NCBI RefSeq assembly: GCF_028502605.1
Contig: NW_026611593.1
Coordinates: forward strand, 2,418,001 to 2,482,000
DNA length: 64,000 nucleotides
Direction: 5' to 3'
Origin: Trichoderma breve
Taxonomy: Eukaryota; Ascomycota; Sordariomycetes; Hypocreales; Hypocreaceae
The notes under the pieces were generated by a model that saw nothing but the letters and a program-made list of their open reading frames with translations, searched no databases and was not told the DNA's origin. The position numbers and the translations under genes were made by a program. Positions 58,836-64,000 of this stretch are shown here, piece by piece (positions within the stretch are counted from its first letter, which is position 1; every line of letters starts with the position of its first letter).

Positions 58836-60056
58836 ATGCCCCGCGACGGCGATCCTCTAGACGTCTTTGTTCGATTCAAGCAGCACGTGGACTTGGCCTT
58901 TCACTCCCTCCTCCAACCCCACCAGCCACAATTGCCAGCAGACGCTCAATCTGATCTGTCAACCTCCAAATCACCGGATACGCCTATTTCTGACAGCTCT
59001 AACCAGCCAGCGCCCCTTGCTACGGTCACAATGGACAGCTTAGAGTCTCGCCCACCGGCTCTAGACACCGTCTCAGTCGCATCATGGGCTTATTCGCCAG
59101 CCAATTTGCGCCACCTCAGACAGCCCGTCCCGAATGACCTGCCACCGCAATGCGACTCGTCCGTCTTCACATTCGAGGATGCTTTTGAGGATTTGCTCGC
59201 CGTTTCTCAGGGACAGCCTCTGCCTGATATCAAGTCTAGGTATAAGCAGAGGCTGCTGCTGCGGCAAATGTTTTCCAATGGCGAGCCTACTTGGTTCTGG
59301 CTTCGAAGGCTAGAATCTCAAGGTTTGCTTAGACGACCCACTCGTGAAGAGCTGTACTTCCAACCTCGACATTTTGGAATATGGGGAGACGATGCCGAAT
59401 CTGAATTCCCCAACTCAAATTGGAATGACTGGTCTAAGCTTCACGAAGAACTCGATCGGAAGGCAGCTGAAGTATGGAACAGTGTTGCTGCAAGTGAGCA
59501 ATCTAATGGCCAGAACCAGACCAACGGCACCAGCTTCTTTGATGAAGTGCGCCAAACATTCAAGCAGCTAGATGATAGTTTCCATGGCCGTAATAAGTCA
59601 CACCAAGACGACCATGGTGACCACCAGAAGCGTTTCCCCGATCACTTTGATGACCTCTTCTCCTCTCTTGGCTCGACCTTTGCAGAGGGCCACAAGACGT
59701 GGGACACTTTCGTCAAGAGCATCACGGACAACAAACCTGTGTCCACGGATAACTCATCCTCTCCATCATCCAGTACGAGTGAAGAAAAGGTATATGATAA
59801 CGGAAATAAAGAGGTTGTAACAAGAGAAGAAAAGGTCAACAGCTTCGGCTACTTGACTACAACGGTGACGAAGAAGACATACGATAAGAATGGTAATGAA
59901 ATTGGAACGGAAACACACTTTACTATGCGTCCGGCGGATCAGACGCAGAAAAATGAGGCGGGGAGAAATAATGATACCAATGCCATCGAGCGAGCAGACA
60001 CAGATGCAGAAGAACCGCAGACGCAGGACAAGAAGTCGGGATGGTTTTGGAAATAA
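58836..60056 (+). CDS. Uncharacterised 406-aa protein
   Basis: Intronless frame with a good start (MPRDGDPLDVFVRFKQHVD). I see no signal peptide and no membrane helix. The first half includes amphipathic segments (FVRFKQHVDLAFHSLLQ and IKSRYKQRLLLRQMFSNGEPTWFW). The middle is polar. The C-terminal 110 residues contain a charged block that reads like an amphipathic beta region (EEKVYDNGNKEVVTREEKV, then TTTVTKKTYDKNGNEIGTETH) and end in GWFWK. Such V-x-x-DNG-x-E repeats resemble those of small fungal heat-shock or mitochondrial-associated proteins, but I cannot name a family. It is clearly coding: long, intronless, normal composition, and a pyrimidine-rich leader. Confidence 0.75.
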   Translation: MPRDGDPLDVFVRFKQHVDLAFHSLLQPHQPQLPADAQSDLSTSKSPDTPISDSSNQPAPLATVTMDSLESRPPALDTVSVASWAYSPANLRHLRQPVPNDLPPQCDSSVFTFEDAFEDLLAVSQGQPLPDIKSRYKQRLLLRQMFSNGEPTWFWLRRLESQGLLRRPTREELYFQPRHFGIWGDDAESEFPNSNWNDWSKLHEELDRKAAEVWNSVAASEQSNGQNQTNGTSFFDEVRQTFKQLDDSFHGRNKSHQDDHGDHQKRFPDHFDDLFSSLGSTFAEGHKTWDTFVKSITDNKPVSTDNSSSPSSSTSEEKVYDNGNKEVVTREEKVNSFGYLTTTVTKKTYDKNGNEIGTETHFTMRPADQTQKNEAGRNNDTNAIERADTDAEEPQTQDKKSGWFWK

Positions 60057-60329
60057 TGGCCCTGCTTTACGTTTTCCTTTTTTTTCACATCTTCTCAGCT
60101 CAAAATTCGTAGTATATTTTCACTTGGGCGGAATCACCATTCTTGAACAAAAAGCACATAGCCTCAGCCAAATTGACATTTTTTGAACCCACTACCGTCT
60201 AAAAAAGAAATCTTCAAATCCGTTATAGCCCGTGAGAACAGAAAAACTTATAGCTCGTGAAAACAGAATAACCATGTACAACAAAGAAATGAATCATGCC
60301 ATTGGATATTATAAATAGACACCCAACAA
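60057..60329. other. Short intergenic region between convergent genes
   Basis: Holds the 3' ends of the 406-aa gene (+) and nop4 (-). An imperfect direct repeat TATAGC(C/T)CGTGA-AACAGAA occurs at 60224-60243 and 60250-60268. Confidence 0.5.
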
Positions 60330-62585
60330 TTACGCTTTTCCCCTTGATCCCGCCTTCTTCTTGCGCATCAGCCTCTTTCGCGCAATGAGCTTCTGCTGAA
60401 TCGCCTCTTTTCCGTCTACCGGCTTCTTTTCTTGTTCTTTCTCCCCGTCGTCTTCCTTGGCGGGCTTCTTCACCTTGGGGCCCTTGTTCATGTTTCCCTT
60501 GTTCTTCTTGCCCTTTTGCTTCTTCTTTGACGCAGGGGCCTCTTCTTCCTCTTCTTCTTTCTCATCCTCAGAGGCATCAGCGGCGTCATTGTCCTTTGTC
60601 TTGGGCGCCCTAGAGGCGTTCTCGGCGTCTTGTCGTCGCTTGACGACCTGTGCGTTCTCAATGGCAAACTCAACAATCAAGCGCTGCTTCCTGCCATTGT
60701 TTCCGTCCAGCTCGAGACCGTTCAAGTATCTCAATCCCATCAAAGCCCAACGGTGAGACGTGTACTCAATGAAACCGTAGCCACGGCTCTTGCCAGCTCC
60801 ACTGGCCTCAGACACCTTGGATCCCTTGTTGTCCTCAAACACAATCTTGGCTTGCTTGACAATACCCTTGCGCTTGAGCTTGCGGTCCTTCTCCTTGTCC
60901 TTGGCATCCTTGCCATCTCTAGCATTTTCCTCCTTGGAAAGCGGCTGTCGGCGTCCTTCCTTGACATCCTTGGCAAAGCCGACGACAGCTTTTCTAGCCA
61001 GCTCTTTCAAGTCCTTGGCACCAATATCGTTGGGAATGTTTCTAAGAGCAAGACGGGTCATGCTGATGTGCAACATGGGGTTCTTCTCCACAAGCTTCTT
61101 GCGCTGCGCCGCACTAGCCTGTCTCATCCGAACTTCAGCGTCGCTCAAGAGGCCGCGCAGAGGAGAGCCCGCGCCGAGCTGGCCTTCTGATAGGAGGTAC
61201 AATCGGCGCTTGTCCTTTTGCCTTCGCGCGGCGAGAGAGTTCTCTGCCAAGTTGGCGGCCTCATTCTTGCCCACGGCTTGGGCCACTTGCAAGACTCGGC
61301 CATCGAGCGTGTATTTACCAGTAGGATCGGCGTTTTCATCTTGAAGAATAGAGTGCTTGACACCTCCCGCGGTCGGTTGTGTGCGGCGAGGAGCACCGAT
61401 TAAGCAAGTCTTTGCGTCGGCAGCATCAACGAAGCAAACAAAGCCTGTGCCGGCCGGCCTTTCGGTGGCCTTATCCATGACAACTCTGGCATATCGAACA
61501 CTGCCGAAGTGGCCAAAGAAAGATTTCAGCTGCTCATCTGTAGCCGTAAACGGCAGATTTCGGACAAAAACGGTGGCGGAATTGTCCGTCATCAGCTCAC
61601 GCTTTGGCTTCTCGGCTTCCTTTTCCTCCTCATCCTCCTCCTCGTCCAACAGCTTCATGTCTTCGTCATCTTCATCCTCATCCTCGTCATCTTGCTCTTC
61701 GTCTTCGTCCTCTTCGTCTTCCATGTTTCCCATGTAGTTTTTCATAAAGTTTGCAAGATCTGATTGTAATTGGTCATCACGGTTCTTGACTTCGCCATCA
61801 GCACCAACTCCCTTATCCTTGGCAGTTGGTTTATCATCTTCATCTTCGGCCTCCTTGGCCTCCTTATTGTCGCCGTCTGTAGTTTGTTGCTTGTCCCAGG
61901 TCTGCTTATCAACAGCCCAGTCGACGGCCAAGGTTCGACCGTCAATGACTTTGCCGTTGACAGCTTCAAGAGCCTTTTCTGCGTTCGGGCGTCCCCTGAG
62001 TGTGACGAAACCGAAACCCTTCAATTTTCCCTTGTTTTGTGGCAGATCGGCAAATTTGACTTTGCCATAGCTGATGAATAGCTTTGAAAGCTGTTCAGAT
62101 GTCTTGATGCTCCAAGGCAGATTTCGAATAATCAACTTGGTGGGTGGTGGCTGGTACGCTTCTCTACCTTTGCCCTGCTTCTTGCCTGCATCTTCTGAAT
62201 CCGGATCGTCTTTTCTTTGTCTAGGTTCCGCGACTTCGATTCGAATGCGTCGGCCATCCCACTCTTTCTTGTCCAATGCCTCCTTGGCGTCTTTGGCGTC
62301 GTCGGCATCGGCAAACGAAACAAAGCCAAACCCTCTTGACTCCTTCGTTTTCTGATCAATAACTACAGTAGCATGCTTGACAGGAAAATATTGCGAGAAG
62401 AAGTCTGCAAGGCTCTCGTTCGTAACGTTGGGGGGCAATGACCGGACAAAGATGGATCGTCGATCGTCAGTCTTTGCTTTCTTGGGAGTTCGCGAAATTC
62501 CACCGTCTGGGTCCTGAGTTTTTGTGGCAGCAGAGGTTTCACCGTCTGACCTTCTGCGCTTGCGATCATTCGTAGGGGGCGCCAT
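60330..62585 (-). CDS. nop4: Nucleolar RNA-binding protein Nop4 (RBM28 family)
   Basis: Intronless gene of 751 residues with four RRM domains. RRM1 (about 43-120) has SIFVRSLPPN and RGFGFVSF. RRM2 (about 149-228) has KLIIRNLPWS and KGFGFVTL. RRM3 (about 337-440) has TVFVRNLPFT and GTGFVCF. RRM4 (about 510-640) has RLALRNIPND and RGYGFIEY and is split by a long charged insert. A run of Asp/Glu separates RRM2 and RRM3. The C-terminus is Lys-rich and probably nucleolar-targeting. The arrangement is that of yeast Nop4, needed for assembly of 60S ribosomal subunits and 27S pre-rRNA processing. The start at 62585 is the first ATG and fits the family N-terminus (MAPPTNDRKRRRSDG). It is divergent from the condensin gene. 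Confidence 0.93.
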   Translation of the reverse strand: MAPPTNDRKRRRSDGETSAATKTQDPDGGISRTPKKAKTDDRRSIFVRSLPPNVTNESLADFFSQYFPVKHATVVIDQKTKESRGFGFVSFADADDAKDAKEALDKKEWDGRRIRIEVAEPRQRKDDPDSEDAGKKQGKGREAYQPPPTKLIIRNLPWSIKTSEQLSKLFISYGKVKFADLPQNKGKLKGFGFVTLRGRPNAEKALEAVNGKVIDGRTLAVDWAVDKQTWDKQQTTDGDNKEAKEAEDEDDKPTAKDKGVGADGEVKNRDDQLQSDLANFMKNYMGNMEDEEDEDEEQDDEDEDEDDEDMKLLDEEEDEEEKEAEKPKRELMTDNSATVFVRNLPFTATDEQLKSFFGHFGSVRYARVVMDKATERPAGTGFVCFVDAADAKTCLIGAPRRTQPTAGGVKHSILQDENADPTGKYTLDGRVLQVAQAVGKNEAANLAENSLAARRQKDKRRLYLLSEGQLGAGSPLRGLLSDAEVRMRQASAAQRKKLVEKNPMLHISMTRLALRNIPNDIGAKDLKELARKAVVGFAKDVKEGRRQPLSKEENARDGKDAKDKEKDRKLKRKGIVKQAKIVFEDNKGSKVSEASGAGKSRGYGFIEYTSHRWALMGLRYLNGLELDGNNGRKQRLIVEFAIENAQVVKRRQDAENASRAPKTKDNDAADASEDEKEEEEEEAPASKKKQKGKKNKGNMNKGPKVKKPAKEDDGEKEQEKKPVDGKEAIQQKLIARKRLMRKKKAGSRGKA

Positions 62586-62904
62586 GGTGTTTGTTGCTGC
62601 GAAAACAATTGCAACAATACTTTGGCCGTGATGAAAACAAAGTCTGGGACAAAGTATCTCTGCTAAGAAAAAAAAAATCTGGAGCTTCAGCTATCAGCAT
62701 TGTTATCTTATCGATTGACTTGTTTCGACGTTGGCGCTAGCCCAGATGTGGATGGCGGGGTACCAACACCACGTTATGCCAAAACGGGAGAATTGTTGAT
62801 CGCTGTACCTGGAAGACGCGCTGGCTAAACAACACACGATCCAACATACAACTTTTGCAGATTCACGGCATCTTGCGGCTCACGCAGGATCTCAACAACA
62901 AAAA
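62586..62904. promoter_or_regulatory. Divergent promoter nop4 / condensin subunit
   Basis: These 319 bp separate the two start codons, so both promoters must lie here. A purine run near 62664-62680 and an A-rich leader before the condensin ATG are visible. No specific factor site is claimed. Confidence 0.5.
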
Positions 62905-64000
62905 ATGCCGACAAGATCAGGCGCGCGTCTAGGGAGACCGGCCAGGGCCAAAAAGACCGAGGCCCCTGTAGAAATTACCGAAACACCAGCCAGTGCGCTT
63001 CGAAATCAAGTTTGCGCCATCTTTCGCGATGCGCAAAGAACCACGGCCACGCATCGAAAGCTGGCGGTCAACCTTCGAAAGATCCAGGAATCATGCTGCT
63101 ACGAGCCCGTCAGTACGAAGAACCCATCGGAGGATCAATTCGACGAGAAGGCGTTCAACCACGAGTTCATTCGATGCGTGCTGCGCATCATGCCGATGAA
63201 GAAGGCGGAGAGTGTTGGCGAGAAGTTGATCCGATTCATTGGGCTTTTCCTGCGGCATGCTTCGGATAAGGATAACGAACTTTTGGATGAGGCCGATGTC
63301 GACACGAGCTTGATGCCCGAAACCCCAAGCACACGGCTTTCTTCAGAGGTCCTCCGAACTGCGCAGTCCTTGATGCAGGCCAAGGACAAGTACGTGCGGT
63401 TTAGATCAACACAGCTTGTCTCTCACATCATCAACTCTCTTGAAGCCATCGACGACGATTTGTTCCAAAATCTCCGCAACAACCTGTTGAAACGAATTCG
63501 AGACAAGGAGGCCATGGTCCGCGTTCAGGCGGTGCTGGGCCTTGGTCGACTGGCGGGAAACCAACCCGAAGACGACGGCAAATCAGACGACAGCGACAAC
63601 CCGTCTACCGGCCTCTTGGATAAACTCCTAGACGTCTTACAAAACGATTCAAGCGCCGACGTCCGACGATCACTTCTTGTGAACCTCCCGATCCTACCCG
63701 CCACGCTCCCATACCTGCTCGAGCGTGCAAGAGATCAGGACGCCGCCACTCGAAGGGCAGTCTACTCTCGTCTTCTGCCAGCTCTGGGAGACTTCCGTCA
63801 TTTGTCGCTATCAATGAGAGAAAAACTCCTCCGATGGGGTCTTCGTGATCGAGATGACAACGTACGGAAGGCGGCAGGAAGACTTTTCCGGGAGCGCTGG
63901 ATTGCAGACTGTGCTGGCGTACCGCCAACAGAGGAGGCTCCACCAAACTTTGAAGGTTTGTTGGAACTTTTGGAGCGAATCGACGTCATCAACTCGGGAG
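62905..64000 (+). CDS. ycg1: Condensin complex subunit Ycg1/CAP-G, 5' part
   Basis: The frame from the ATG at 62905 is open to the window end (365 codons) and continues outside. After a basic N-terminus (MPTRSGARLGRPARAKK) comes a HEAT-repeat protein. CAP-G features include ALRNQVCAIFRDAQRTTATH, LLRHASDKDNELL-like FLRHASDKDNELLDEAD, DKYVRFRSTQLVSHIINSLE, LLKRIRDKEAMVRVQAVLGL, DVRRSLLVNLPI and RDRDDNVRKAAGRL. CAP-G/Ycg1 is the HEAT subunit that holds DNA together with the kleisin in mitotic condensin. No intron is needed in the visible part. The start is supported by an A-rich Kozak context and by the divergent partner. Confidence 0.92.
   Translation, partial: MPTRSGARLGRPARAKKTEAPVEITETPASALRNQVCAIFRDAQRTTATHRKLAVNLRKIQESCCYEPVSTKNPSEDQFDEKAFNHEFIRCVLRIMPMKKAESVGEKLIRFIGLFLRHASDKDNELLDEADVDTSLMPETPSTRLSSEVLRTAQSLMQAKDKYVRFRSTQLVSHIINSLEAIDDDLFQNLRNNLLKRIRDKEAMVRVQAVLGLGRLAGNQPEDDGKSDDSDNPSTGLLDKLLDVLQNDSSADVRRSLLVNLPILPATLPYLLERARDQDAATRRAVYSRLLPALGDFRHLSLSMREKLLRWGLRDRDDNVRKAAGRLFRERWIADCAGVPPTEEAPPNFEGLLELLERIDVINSG

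Noticed and set aside
60630..61190. Open frame antisense to nop4
   Set aside because: Leu/Ser-rich shadow of the Lys/Glu-rich Nop4 sequence.
1..64000. CRISPR arrays, bacterial operons, rRNA genes, complete transposons
   Set aside because: Not seen. Repeats found are short, uneven or tandem microsatellites; no transposase, integrase or reverse-transcriptase motif was recognised.

Overview
The window comes from the nuclear genome of a filamentous ascomycete, most likely a Sordariomycete of the Hypocreales (for example Trichoderma or a relative; the genus is a guess). The reasons are short GT-AG introns (about 50-210 nt, donors such as GTATGT, GTAAGT and GTGAGT), Pezizomycotina-type protein families (DUF3176, DUF7580, NACHT proteins with nucleoside-phosphorylase domains, fungal Atg15), long pyrimidine-rich 5' leaders, and an intron-containing tRNA-Trp.

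Left block, 1-19.3 kb, conserved housekeeping genes: an AMPK-type glycogen-binding-domain protein (+), the SWR1-complex subunit Swc2/YL1 (-), the vacuolar lipase Atg15 (-), the ER-membrane-complex subunit Emc5 (+), the FACT subunit Pob3 (+), and a large disordered CRIB-motif protein (-), probably a Cdc42/Rac effector.

Middle block, 19.3-38.6 kb, gene-poor accessory DNA: about 6 kb without a gene but with scattered GTACCTGTAC-type motifs; a broken ankyrin-repeat gene; a three-exon 133-aa gene; a tandem duplication of a secreted protein related to the C-terminal part of killer-toxin-like chitinases, both copies with frame breaks; an AT-rich desert; a small secreted six-cysteine protein; and two tRNA-Trp genes in an inverted duplication.

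Right-middle block, 38.6-55 kb, the most interesting part: three genes that each carry a nucleoside-phosphorylase (PNP_UDP) domain within 16.3 kb. One is a zinc-finger/RWD protein whose phosphorylase domain seems catalytically dead. It is divergent, across 290 bp, from a DUF7580-phosphorylase fusion. The third is a 1764-aa NLR (phosphorylase-NACHT-beta-propeller). A DUF3176 membrane-protein gene lies between the second and third. Just before it is a degenerate copy of the NLR's promoter and start codon, so the cluster appears to have grown by local duplication. By analogy with fungal STAND/NLR proteins this may be an allorecognition or immunity locus; that role is inference.

Right block, 55-64 kb, housekeeping again: a NIPA-type magnesium transporter (-), an uncharacterised 406-aa protein (+), the ribosome-biogenesis factor Nop4 (-) and, divergent from it, the start of the condensin subunit Ycg1/CAP-G (+), cut by the window end. 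Exon boundaries were inferred by eye from splice signals, reading frame and remembered family features; no alignment or RNA evidence was available.
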